Shown here: one piece after another, positions 46,373-54,408 of the stretch
Layout: the number at the start of each line of letters is the position of its first letter
Numbering within the stretch: the first letter of the stretch is position 1
Source: Lacinutrix sp. Bg11-31
GTDB taxonomy: Bacteria > Bacteroidota > Bacteroidia > Flavobacteriales > Flavobacteriaceae
NCBI RefSeq assembly: GCF_002831665.1
Contig: NZ_CP025118.1
Coordinates: 1,116,001-1,180,000 of the forward strand
Reading direction: 5' to 3'
DNA length: 64,000 bases
Program-made: the position numbers and the translations under genes
The notes under the pieces: model-generated
The model's database searches: none
The model's input: only the letters and a program-made list of their open reading frames with translations
What the model was told of the DNA's origin: nothing

Positions 46373-47797
46373 ATGAAAATATTAGTTACAGGTGCAACAG
46401 GTTATATAGGGAAACGTATTATTCCGTTACTTATAGAGCAAGGTCATACTGTAATTTGTGCTGTAAGAGGTAAGCTAAGAACAGAAAAACGCTACAGCGA
46501 AGAAAATAAAATTCAAGTTGTTGAAGTCGATTTTTTAAACAAAGAGACTTTAGAAAACATTCCAAAAGATATAGATGCTGCTTATTATTTAATTCACTCT
46601 ATGTCTAATTCTGTTTCTCATTTCCAACAAATGGAGAAAGATTGCGCTGTAAACTTCAAGAACGCAATAGAAAAAACAAACTGTAAACAAGTTATCTATC
46701 TAAGTGGTATTACTAATGATACCAAACTATCTAAACACCTACTTTCACGTAAAAATGTAGAAAATACATTAGTATCAACAAAATATGGTTTAACTGTTTT
46801 TAAAGCAGGAATTATTGTTGGTTCTGGAAGTAGTTCTTTCGAAATTATTAGAGATTTAGTAGAAAAACTTCCTATTATGGTAGCACCCAAATGGTTAAAT
46901 ACAAAAACCCAACCAATTGCTATTAGAGATGTCCTTGCTTTTTTAACTCGTAGTTTGGGTGACCAAAGGTTATATAATAATTCTTACGATATTTTTGGTC
47001 CAGAAATTTTAACTTATAAAGAGTTACTATTAAGGTTTGCCAAATCAAGAAACCTAAAAAGAACTATTATTACATTTCCTATAATGACTCCACAGTTGTC
47101 TAGTTATTGGTTATACTTTGTTACCTCTACGTCTTACAAGTTAGCAAGAACTTTGGTAAATAGTATGGGAGTTGAGATTATTGGTAAAGCTAGTGATATC
47201 AATGTCTTATTAGGTGTTCATCCGATGAGTTATGAAAAAGCTTTAAAATTTGCTTTTGTAAAAATTAAACAAAATAGTATTATTTCTAGCTGGAAAGACT
47301 CTTTTGCAAGCAGTCGAAGTAGAAAACGAGTGTCTGCCAAGTACATTAATGTTCCAAAATATGGTTGTTTTAAAGATGTAAAAGAACGTAAGGTTTTAGA
47401 TGAAGAACGCACATTTGTAAAAATATGTGCAATAGGTGGTAATAATGGCTGGTACTACGGAACTGCTTTATGGAAAATTCGTGGTTTTATTGATAAATTA
47501 TTTGGAGGTATTGGCCTTAGAAGAGGTCGCACAAATAAAGACACCATTAAAACTGGCGATGCTTTAGACTTTTGGCGGGTACTTTTAATAGATGAAGAAA
47601 ATAAACGCTTACTACTTTTTGCCGAAATGAAGCTTCCCGGAGAAGCATGGCTAGAATTTAGAGTAGCTAAAGGAAAAGTATACCAACGTGCTGTTTTTAG
47701 GCCAAAAGGTTTAGCCGGAAGATTATATTGGTATAGCGTATTGCCATTTCATGGTTTCATATTTAATGGCATGATAAGGAAGCTTGCAAGTGCCTAA
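46373..47797 (+). CDS. NAD(P)-binding SDR-a type protein with C-terminal DUF2867 domain
   Basis: 474 residues. Residues 1-290 are an atypical SDR with MKILVTGATGYIGKRIIP and YYLIHSMSNS near 76. The C-terminal DUF2867 domain (about 325-474) contains NNGWYYGTALWKIRG and GEAWLEFRVAKG and ends LPFHGFIFNGM. This two-domain protein is common near photolyase genes in flavobacteria from memory. Substrate unknown; it may act on a membrane lipid or quinone. Confidence 0.87.
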   Translation: MKILVTGATGYIGKRIIPLLIEQGHTVICAVRGKLRTEKRYSEENKIQVVEVDFLNKETLENIPKDIDAAYYLIHSMSNSVSHFQQMEKDCAVNFKNAIEKTNCKQVIYLSGITNDTKLSKHLLSRKNVENTLVSTKYGLTVFKAGIIVGSGSSSFEIIRDLVEKLPIMVAPKWLNTKTQPIAIRDVLAFLTRSLGDQRLYNNSYDIFGPEILTYKELLLRFAKSRNLKRTIITFPIMTPQLSSYWLYFVTSTSYKLARTLVNSMGVEIIGKASDINVLLGVHPMSYEKALKFAFVKIKQNSIISSWKDSFASSRSRKRVSAKYINVPKYGCFKDVKERKVLDEERTFVKICAIGGNNGWYYGTALWKIRGFIDKLFGGIGLRRGRTNKDTIKTGDALDFWRVLLIDEENKRLLLFAEMKLPGEAWLEFRVAKGKVYQRAVFRPKGLAGRLYWYSVLPFHGFIFNGMIRKLASA

Positions 47798-47847
47798 AGA
47801 GAATACATTGTTTTTTGATACACTTTTAAATGAAAAAATAAAATTTG

Positions 47848-48153
47848 ATGAACAGAATAATTTCCAAACCAAATAGCCCAGAAAATTTCACTATCGAAGA
47901 CATTGATCGCATTATAGAGATGGCTTGGGAAGATAGAACGCCTTTTGATGCTATAACGTTTCAGTTTGGTATTAAAGAGCAGGAAGTTATCGAGCTCATG
48001 CGTAAAGAAATGAAGTCCAGTAGTTTTAGAATGTGGCGCGCTAGAGTTCAAGGTAGAAAAACAAAACATTCTAAAAATAGAAACTTTGAAGATGGCCGTT
48101 TTAAATGTTCTAGACAGAAGCAAATAACACATAATAAAATAAGTAAGAGATAA
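47848..48153 (+). CDS. TIGR03643 family small basic protein
   Basis: 101 residues from the ATG at 47848. The core IEDIDRIIEMAWEDRTPFDA and QFGIKEQEVIELMRKEM resembles the TIGR03643 family, a helix-turn-helix-like fold followed by a basic tail (KTKHSKNRNF). It may bind nucleic acid. folE begins 8 nt downstream, so they are co-transcribed. Confidence 0.8.
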   Translation: MNRIISKPNSPENFTIEDIDRIIEMAWEDRTPFDAITFQFGIKEQEVIELMRKEMKSSSFRMWRARVQGRKTKHSKNRNFEDGRFKCSRQKQITHNKISKR

Positions 48154-48161
48154 ATATTGCT

Positions 48162-48863
48162 ATGAACAAGACTAATTTAAATTTACTTAAAGAAGAAACC
48201 AATAAGGTTTTAAACGGAGGATCTAATGCAGATATTGGAGATGACCATTGGTTTACAGGTTTAAATACGCCAATGAGAGCTGATGCTTTTGATATTTCTG
48301 ACACTGAGAAAAAAGAAAAAATAGAAGAATTATTTAGTAAAATAATGGATGTTTTAGGCATGGATTTAACAGACGATTCTTTAAAAGGAAGCCCTAAACG
48401 AGTTGCTAAAATGTATGTTGAAGAAATTTTCTCTGGACTAAACCCTGCAAATAAACCAGCAATTACTTTATTTGATAATAAGTATCAATATAACCAGATG
48501 CTGGTAGAAAAAAACATCACGTTTTACTCAAATTGCGAACATCATTTTGTACCAATAATAGGTAAAGCACATGTGTCTTATATTTCTTCGGGTAAGGTTA
48601 TTGGTCTTTCTAAATTAAATAGAATTGTTCAATATTTTGCAAATCGACCTCAAGTGCAAGAACGTTTAACAAATCAAATAGCAAACGAATTAAAAACGAT
48701 TCTAAAGACAGAAAATGTAGCTGTTATTATAGATGCTAAACATTTATGTGTATCCTCAAGAGGAATTAAAGATGAGACTTCGTCAACAGTAACTTCTTAT
48801 TATGGAGGTGCTTTTAAAACACAAGCTAAAATAACAGAATTACAAAATTACCTTAGAGATTAA
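48162..48863 (+). CDS. folE: GTP cyclohydrolase I
   Basis: Converts GTP to 7,8-dihydroneopterin triphosphate, the first step to folates and pterins. 233 residues, normal. Zinc ligands lie in SNCEHHFVP (Cys125, His128) and in HLCVSSRGI near 187; GLSKLNRIVQYFANRPQVQE supplies substrate contacts. The N-terminal 55 residues are a variable extension. Sitting inside the photolyase block, it could provide the pterin for a methenyl-tetrahydrofolate antenna; that is inference. Confidence 0.95.
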   Translation: MNKTNLNLLKEETNKVLNGGSNADIGDDHWFTGLNTPMRADAFDISDTEKKEKIEELFSKIMDVLGMDLTDDSLKGSPKRVAKMYVEEIFSGLNPANKPAITLFDNKYQYNQMLVEKNITFYSNCEHHFVPIIGKAHVSYISSGKVIGLSKLNRIVQYFANRPQVQERLTNQIANELKTILKTENVAVIIDAKHLCVSSRGIKDETSSTVTSYYGGAFKTQAKITELQNYLRD

Positions 48864-48954
48864 AATAAATATAAACGACTCATTTGTCGTGCGCAATATT
48901 AGAATAGATTGTGTTTATTAAAATTGTATCTATAATATAAAATCATTATTCAAA

Positions 48955-49638
48955 ATGAAAAACATAGTAATAATAGGCGGAAGTAAAGGTATTGGAAACG
49001 CAATAGTTAACAATCTAATTGGAGACAATAAAGTATTTAATATTAGTAGAACTGAACCAGAAATAAAACATAAAAACTTAACGCATTACAGCTGTGATGT
49101 TTTAAGTGATGAACTTCCAGAAATAGAAGCAATAGATACTTTAATCTACTGTCCAGGAAGTATTAATTTAAAGCCAATTTCTAGATTAAAACTCGAAAAT
49201 TTTAGAGAAGATTTTGAAATAAACGTAATTGGTGCAGTAAAAGCAATTCAAAAATATTTACCTTTATTAAAGAATGGAAATGCACCTTCTATCCTACTAT
49301 TTAGTACAGTCGCTGCTAAATTAGGAATGCCATATCATGCTAGTGTTGCAGCTGCAAAATCTGCTGTGGAAGGTTTAACCAAATCATTAGGAGCAGAGTT
49401 AGCACCAACAATTCGAGTTAATGCTATTGCGCCTACTGTAACTAATACAGATCTAGCAGCAAAATTATTACGGAATGAAAAAATGATTGAGAATATTACA
49501 GAACGTCATCCTCTTAAAAAGTTTTTAAATCCAGAAGAAGTTGCAACAATGGCAGAATTTTTAACCTCGGAAAAAGCAGCATCAATATCAGGTCAAATTT
49601 TTCAAATGGATTGTGGTATTGTTAGCTTTAAAATATAA
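48955..49638 (+). CDS. SDR family oxidoreductase
   Basis: 227 residues, classical short-chain dehydrogenase. IIGGSKGIGNAIV (6-18) binds NAD(P), Ser near 122 (LFSTVAAKLG), the Tyr position is occupied by PYHASVAAAKSA (HxxxxxxxK rather than a clear YxxxK; His appears two residues after Tyr), and NAIAPT follows. The active-site Tyr placement should be checked. It starts 91 nt after folE and abuts the peroxidase gene (2 nt). Substrate unknown; pteridine reduction is one possibility given folE. Confidence 0.88.
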   Translation: MKNIVIIGGSKGIGNAIVNNLIGDNKVFNISRTEPEIKHKNLTHYSCDVLSDELPEIEAIDTLIYCPGSINLKPISRLKLENFREDFEINVIGAVKAIQKYLPLLKNGNAPSILLFSTVAAKLGMPYHASVAAAKSAVEGLTKSLGAELAPTIRVNAIAPTVTNTDLAAKLLRNEKMIENITERHPLKKFLNPEEVATMAEFLTSEKAASISGQIFQMDCGIVSFKI

Positions 49639-49640
49639 CT

Positions 49641-50177
49641 ATGAATCCATTCAAAATATTTGCACGTACATTATTCTCAAAAGAAACAGACAACATAAAT
49701 AGTCTCCAATCTATTTACAATATAGAAATTAATGGCATAAACGGTAAACCTATTGTGCTTTCCAATTTTAAAGGCAAACATCTTTTATTTGTCAATGTAG
49801 CTTCTAAATGTGGTTTCACTCCTCAGTATAAAGATCTGCAAGAATTGCATGATGCATATAAAGAAAAATTAGTAATTATTGGAGTGCCTTGTAATCAATT
49901 TGGCAAACAAGAACCTGGAAATACTAAAGAAATAGAGACCTTTTGTGAAGTAAATTATGGTGTCACTTTTTTAATTTCTGAAAAAACAGAAGTTAAAGGC
50001 AGTAACATACATCCACTATATAAGTGGCTGACACAAAAGAGTAAAAATGGAGTTTCTAGCTCTATTGTAAAGTGGAATTTTCAAAAATATTTAGTAAATT
50101 CTGAAGGAAAATTAATCGATTACTATTTTTCTACTACAAAACCTACAAACGTTAAAATAACTAAACACTTAAAATAA
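49641..50177 (+). CDS. Glutathione peroxidase-like thiol peroxidase (Cys form)
   Basis: 178 residues. The peroxidatic Cys57 lies in NVASKCGFTPQY, with Gln in PCNQFGKQEPGN and Trp in VKWNFQKYLV completing the active site. Selenocysteine is replaced by Cys as in most bacteria, and Cys in ETFCEVNYG probably serves as the resolving residue, indicating thioredoxin-type reduction. The 30-residue N-terminal extension is hydrophilic. It detoxifies hydroperoxides, which fits a light/oxidative-stress cluster. Confidence 0.93.
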   Translation: MNPFKIFARTLFSKETDNINSLQSIYNIEINGINGKPIVLSNFKGKHLLFVNVASKCGFTPQYKDLQELHDAYKEKLVIIGVPCNQFGKQEPGNTKEIETFCEVNYGVTFLISEKTEVKGSNIHPLYKWLTQKSKNGVSSSIVKWNFQKYLVNSEGKLIDYYFSTTKPTNVKITKHLK

Positions 50178-50182
50178 AGATT

Positions 50183-50347
50183 ATGTTCGGATTATTTAAA
50201 AAAACAACTGAAGCAGAAAAACTTCAAAAGCAATATGAGAAATTATTAAAAGAATCTTTTAATCTCTCTAAATCGAATCGTAGTGCTAGCGATGCTAAAA
50301 TGGCTGAAGCAGAAGCCATACAAGATAAAATAATGGCCTTAAAATAA
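50183..50347 (+). CDS. Lacal_2735-type small coiled protein
   Basis: 54 residues beginning MFGLFKKTTEAEKLQKQYEK, with an almost continuous charged helix and a conserved-looking NRSASDAKMAEAEAIQDKI segment. It matches my memory of the Lacal_2735 family, a tiny protein found in flavobacteria. It lies 5 nt after the peroxidase and 5 nt before tspO, so it is translated as part of the operon. Function unknown. Confidence 0.8.
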   Translation: MFGLFKKTTEAEKLQKQYEKLLKESFNLSKSNRSASDAKMAEAEAIQDKIMALK

Positions 50348-50352
50348 TAAAT

Positions 50353-50814
50353 ATGAAGTTTGTAAAATACATTATCTTCTTTCTAATCATAAATTTTGGA
50401 AGCCTCGCTTTTGGTAGCTGGTTAATGGATAACGGACCAATGACCACTTGGTATCAATCACTAAACCAAGCACCTTGGACGCCTCCAGGTTGGGTTTTTG
50501 GAGTTGCGTGGACTTTAATAATGATTTCTTTTTCTGTTTATTTAAGCTACTTATTTTTAAAAGCAGATAGTAATAAGTTAAGATTAGCTTTCGCTATACA
50601 AGTATTTTTAAACGTAATATGGAACTATATATTTTTTAATCAGCATTTAGTCTCTTTAGGCTTGGTTATTATATCTGCCTTAACAGTGGTTGTTTTTACC
50701 TTTTTCTTTAGTAATTTAAAAACGATGAAAAGCAAAAGCTATCTCCTTTTACCGTACATGATTTGGCTCCTAATCGCAACCTCATTAAACGCTTACATAT
50801 TATTTTATAATTAA
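50353..50814 (+). CDS. tspO: TspO/MBR family membrane protein
   Basis: 153 residues with five hydrophobic segments. Family motifs are APWTPPGWVFGVAWTLIM near 36-53 and NVIWNYIFFNQH near 87. TspO proteins bind porphyrins and other tetrapyrroles and can destroy protoporphyrin IX in light, limiting photosensitisation. Placement between a peroxidase and the photolyase agrees with a light-stress role. Confidence 0.94.
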   Translation: MKFVKYIIFFLIINFGSLAFGSWLMDNGPMTTWYQSLNQAPWTPPGWVFGVAWTLIMISFSVYLSYLFLKADSNKLRLAFAIQVFLNVIWNYIFFNQHLVSLGLVIISALTVVVFTFFFSNLKTMKSKSYLLLPYMIWLLIATSLNAYILFYN

Positions 50815-50820
50815 AGTGAT

Positions 50821-50846
50821 TTTTCGCTTTCGCGGAAATAAAAAAA
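50821..50846 (+). repeat. CGCGGAAATAAAA leader repeat, copy 2 (before SRPBCC gene)
   Basis: The element matches 22 of 26 bases of the copy at 17575-17600, including the CGCGGAAATAAAAAAA core, and again ends exactly 11 nt before an ATG (50858). Substitutions fall in the first ten bases. Confidence 0.65.
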
Positions 50847-50857
50847 CAAATTTTAAA

Positions 50858-51319
50858 ATGAAAATATACACATTCCATAAAAAGCAAAACTTACCAATTA
50901 CCAAAGAGCAAGCTTGGGCTTTTTTGTCAAGTCCAAAAAACTTAAAAACTATTACTCCAGATTATATGGGATTCGACATACTTTCGGGAGCAGATAGGCC
51001 AATGTATGCTGGACAAATAATTCAATACATAGTTACACCTGTTTTAGGGATTAAAACTAAATGGGTTACAGAAATTACTCATGTTGTAGATGGTGAATAT
51101 TTTGTAGACGAACAACGCTTTGGTCCTTACGCTTTATGGCATCACAAACACTTTATTAAGGAAATTGAAGGTGGTGTTGAAATGGAAGATATAATAGATT
51201 ACAAAGTACCTATGGGTATTTTAGGGCAAATGGTTAATCCCATTTTAGTAAGACCAAAATTGGAAGAGATTTTTAAATATCGAACACAAAAGTTAGAAGA
51301 ATTATTCGGGAAATATTAA
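50858..51319 (+). CDS. SRPBCC (START-like) ligand-binding protein
   Basis: 153 residues. MKIYTFHKKQNLPITKEQAW begins the domain, with FLSSPKNLKTITPDYMGF, ITHVVDGEYFVDEQRFGPY and a C-terminal helix (RPKLEEIFKYRTQKLEELF) typical of the bet v1-like cavity. The ATG at 50858 is used because the upstream reading is repeat sequence. The next gene, photolyase, begins 2 nt later; pairing of SRPBCC and photolyase genes is frequent in this group from memory. Ligand unknown. Confidence 0.88.
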   Translation: MKIYTFHKKQNLPITKEQAWAFLSSPKNLKTITPDYMGFDILSGADRPMYAGQIIQYIVTPVLGIKTKWVTEITHVVDGEYFVDEQRFGPYALWHHKHFIKEIEGGVEMEDIIDYKVPMGILGQMVNPILVRPKLEEIFKYRTQKLEELFGKY

Positions 51320-51321
51320 AT

Positions 51322-52626
51322 ATGAAACAACCCATAAACATATTTTGGTTTAGAAGAGATTTACGTTTAGAAGATAATCATGGTTTTTATGAAGCTCTAA
51401 AAGCAGGTAAACCAGTATTACCAATCTTTATTTTCGATGAAACGATATTAAGTAAACTCCCTAAAAATGATGCACGCCTTACTTTTATACATGAAAGTTT
51501 ACAAGCAATGCAAGACACTCTTAAAAAAGAATACAACTCAAGTATCGCTATATATTATGGCACACCAGAAATAATATTTAAACAATTAATTGAAATCTAT
51601 TCTATAGAATCTATTTATACTAATAGAGATTACGAACCTTACGCACTTTCTAGAGATAAGCAAATAGAAACACTTTTAACAACCAATAAAATTGATTTTA
51701 AAACATTTAAAGATCAAGTAATTTTTGAACGTAACGAGATTGTAAAAAAAGATGGTACACCTTATAGAGTTTACACACCTTTTTCTCGTGTATGGATAGA
51801 TGAATTTAGAAGAAATGGGTTGCTGTTTTTTCCTTCGGAAGAACTACTCAATAATACATTACAAAATTCAGAATTGCCAAATTTAAGTTTAAAAGACATT
51901 GGTTTTCAAGAAGCTAAAGTTAAAGTAGAACACTATACAGTTACACCTACTCTAATTGCAGATTACGAAACAACACGAAACTTTCCTGCACAAGATAATA
52001 CTTCTAAATTAGGTCCACATTTACGTTTTGGAACCGTAAGTATTCGTAAAATGGTAGATGAAGCTTCAAAACAACAAAATATTACCTTTCTAAAAGAGTT
52101 AATTTGGCGAGAGTTTTTTATGCAAATACTATGGCACTTTCCACACACAGCTAAAGACAGTTTTAAACCAAAATATGAACGCATAGAATGGCGTAACAAC
52201 GAAACCGAATTTAAAGCATGGTGTGAAGGCAAAACTGGTTATCCTTTGGTAGATGCAGGAATGCGACAATTAAACGCAACTGGCTTTATGCATAATCGTG
52301 TACGTATGCTTGTTGGTAGTTTTTTATGTAAGCATTTATTAATAGATTGGCGTTTTGGTGAAGCCTATTTTGCATTAAAGCTACACGATTATGATATGTC
52401 TAGCAATATTGGTAACTGGCAGTGGGTTGCAGGTTGTGGTGTAGATGCTGCTCCATACTTTAGAATCTTTAATCCAACTACTCAAATCGAAAAATTCGAT
52501 AAACAACACGACTATATAAAAAAATGGGTTCCAGAATATCAAGAACTTACTTATGCTACTCAAATTGTAGATCACAAAGAAGCTAGAGAACGTTGCTTAA
52601 GAGTTTATAAAGAGGCTGTTTCGTAA
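51322..52626 (+). CDS. phr: Deoxyribodipyrimidine photolyase (class I-like)
   Basis: Light-driven repair flavoprotein. 434 residues, normal for class I enzymes. An N-terminal alpha/beta antenna domain (NIFWFRRDLRLEDNHGFYEAL to about 120) with TNRDYEPYALSRD, and a C-terminal FAD domain with WREFFMQILWHFP, DAGMRQLNATGFMHNRVRM and SSNIGNWQWVAGCGVDAAPY. The Asn facing flavin N5 in E. coli (Asn378) is retained in SSNIGNWQW, supporting a repair enzyme rather than a cryptochrome. folE and the flavin reductase in the same block could support its cofactors. Confidence 0.93.
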   Translation: MKQPINIFWFRRDLRLEDNHGFYEALKAGKPVLPIFIFDETILSKLPKNDARLTFIHESLQAMQDTLKKEYNSSIAIYYGTPEIIFKQLIEIYSIESIYTNRDYEPYALSRDKQIETLLTTNKIDFKTFKDQVIFERNEIVKKDGTPYRVYTPFSRVWIDEFRRNGLLFFPSEELLNNTLQNSELPNLSLKDIGFQEAKVKVEHYTVTPTLIADYETTRNFPAQDNTSKLGPHLRFGTVSIRKMVDEASKQQNITFLKELIWREFFMQILWHFPHTAKDSFKPKYERIEWRNNETEFKAWCEGKTGYPLVDAGMRQLNATGFMHNRVRMLVGSFLCKHLLIDWRFGEAYFALKLHDYDMSSNIGNWQWVAGCGVDAAPYFRIFNPTTQIEKFDKQHDYIKKWVPEYQELTYATQIVDHKEARERCLRVYKEAVS

Positions 52627-52689
52627 TTCTATAAATGCATATTGTATTTTTTTACTAACTTTATAATTCAACTTATAAAACATAAAGCA

Positions 52690-53052
52690 ATGAATACTAA
52701 AGAAGTAGCCTCGAAATGGAAACAGATGTGCGAAGAAGGTAAAAACTTAGAATGTATAAACGAACTGTATGCCGAAAACGTAGTAAGTAGAGAAATGCCT
52801 GGAATGCCTGGTGAAGTTATTTCTGGAAAGCAAAACGTTTGGAATAAAAGTAAGCAATGGCTTGAAAGTGTAGAAAATTTTCATGCAAGCGAAATAGGAG
52901 AACCAATTGTTGCTGGAAATTTTTTTACTGCAAAAATGGGTTTCGATTGCACTTTTAAAGAACGTGGAAGACAGAAAATGGAAGAAGTTTGTGTTTATGA
53001 AATTAAAAAGGGAAAGATTGCTAGTGAGCAATATTTTTATTCAATGGAATAA
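52690..53052 (+). CDS. SnoaL-like/NTF2-fold protein
   Basis: 120 residues from the ATG at 52690 (the longer in-frame reading starts in non-coding sequence). The start MNTKEVASKWKQMCEEGKNL, LYAENVVSREMPGMPGEVIS shown as LYAENVVSREMP, and CVYEIKKGKIASEQYFY fit the cone-shaped NTF2/SnoaL fold. Small isomerases or ligand-binding proteins share it. It is the last gene of the photolyase block, before a terminator. Confidence 0.85.
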   Translation: MNTKEVASKWKQMCEEGKNLECINELYAENVVSREMPGMPGEVISGKQNVWNKSKQWLESVENFHASEIGEPIVAGNFFTAKMGFDCTFKERGRQKMEEVCVYEIKKGKIASEQYFYSME

Positions 53053-53076
53053 ATATTCAATTTATTTAACAAAAAA

Positions 53077-53105
53077 AACCTGAAGTATTTACTTCAGGTT
53101 TGTTT
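53077..53105. terminator. Terminator closing the photolyase cluster
   Basis: AACCTGAAGT (53077-53086) pairs perfectly with ACTTCAGGTT (53091-53100), preceded by A-run and followed by T-rich sequence, so it can act for both the plus-strand cluster and the convergent TPR gene. Confidence 0.88.
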
Positions 53106-53123
53106 TGCAATAAATTTAGATTT

Positions 53124-54362
53124 TTATAATCCAAATTTCACTTTCAAAGCTTTAGCTTTTTCTGTTTCACTAATTGCACTATATATATTTGCTAATGTTT
53201 TTGCAAATGCAATATCAGTAGAATCAACTTTTAACACTCCTTCTAAATAAGGTACAGCATCTTTATAAACAGTTATACGTTTAGCTTTTAATTCATCGTA
53301 TTTTTTATTATCAGAAGCCGAATTTCCTAAATTATTCATTTCTTTTACAATAGACGTTTCTTCTTCTAAAATTAAAGCAGATATGTTCTTTAATGCATTT
53401 AGGTAATCTGGTTTAATACTAAGAACTTTTTCATAATACACTCTAGCTTCTTTAGCATTTCCTGCTTTTGAAGATATAACTCCTAAATTATAAAGTAAAT
53501 CTACGTTATTTGGATCATTAGATATAGCTTGTTTTATTAGTTCTCCATATGCATCAGTATTTCCTAATTTAATTTGTACGTTAGCTTCAGTAAGAATTAA
53601 ATCTGTATTAGAAGGGTCAATAGCTCTAGCTTCTTTTATAGCTTCTAAAGCTTTCTCATTTTTATCTTGACTAACATATATTAATGCAATTTTATTAGCT
53701 ATTTCTGCAGCTTTAGATTCTGTCATTCTTTCACCAGGACTAATATGCGTTTTAGCTGTTTTTACAAATAAGTCACGAGTTCCTTTGTCTAAAATTTCTT
53801 CTTCACCAGTTTCTTTGTTTATAGCAAAGTACTCTTTGTTAGCTCCTGTATAACCAAGATCTTTTAAAGCTATATAATGCTTTAAAGCTGAATCAAAATC
53901 TTGTCCTTGAATAGCACTTACTGCTGCAAAATATAAGTAAGACTGATCTTCTGGCACTAATTTATATAACATTGAAAACATACTAGATGCTTCAGTGTAA
54001 TTACCATTAGTATAGATTTCATTGGCTTTCAAAAGTAATTCGTTTTGAATAAACTTTTTTGTATCTGCTATATCACTTACATACTTACTATCAACTTTAG
54101 TTAAATCAACGAAAGCAGTATCAAAATCGGCAATATTACCAGTTCCATTAGCATATAATGCCTTAGCTCTATTAAAATAGAATTTAGACTTCGTTTTATC
54201 GTCCATACTACCAAGCATAGATTCTAATGTAGTTGCTGCGACTTTAGCTTCTGCAAAATTGTTGTTTTTAACAGCCTTTTCTAAAGTTTTCAATTCTTTC
54301 TTTTGTCCAAAAGAAAAAAGAGTTATTAATAAGGCTAGTGTAAAGATTAGTTGTTTTTTCAT
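53124..54362 (-). CDS. Exported tetratricopeptide-repeat protein
   Basis: 412 residues with a signal peptide ending LFSFGQ. At least four TPR-like units are visible: YTEASSMFSMLYKLVPEDQS, NEKALEAIKEARAIDPSNTD, DLLYNLGVISSKAGNAKEAR and VYYEKVLSIKPDYLNALKNI. It is likely a periplasmic scaffold. It follows gyrA by 46 nt on the same strand, an arrangement I recall as common in flavobacteria. No enzymatic motif is seen. Confidence 0.87.
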   Translation of the reverse strand: MKKQLIFTLALLITLFSFGQKKELKTLEKAVKNNNFAEAKVAATTLESMLGSMDDKTKSKFYFNRAKALYANGTGNIADFDTAFVDLTKVDSKYVSDIADTKKFIQNELLLKANEIYTNGNYTEASSMFSMLYKLVPEDQSYLYFAAVSAIQGQDFDSALKHYIALKDLGYTGANKEYFAINKETGEEEILDKGTRDLFVKTAKTHISPGERMTESKAAEIANKIALIYVSQDKNEKALEAIKEARAIDPSNTDLILTEANVQIKLGNTDAYGELIKQAISNDPNNVDLLYNLGVISSKAGNAKEARVYYEKVLSIKPDYLNALKNISALILEEETSIVKEMNNLGNSASDNKKYDELKAKRITVYKDAVPYLEGVLKVDSTDIAFAKTLANIYSAISETEKAKALKVKFGL

Positions 54363-54408
54363 TAGTTTAAGTTTTTATATTCCTGACCGGAATTAAGTTT
54401 TAAATTAT

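Noticed and set aside
50816-50857. N-terminal extension of the SRPBCC protein (RFRGNKK...)
   Set aside because: The extension is a translated repeat copy identical in nature to that before ridA; the ATG at 50858 fits the domain start.
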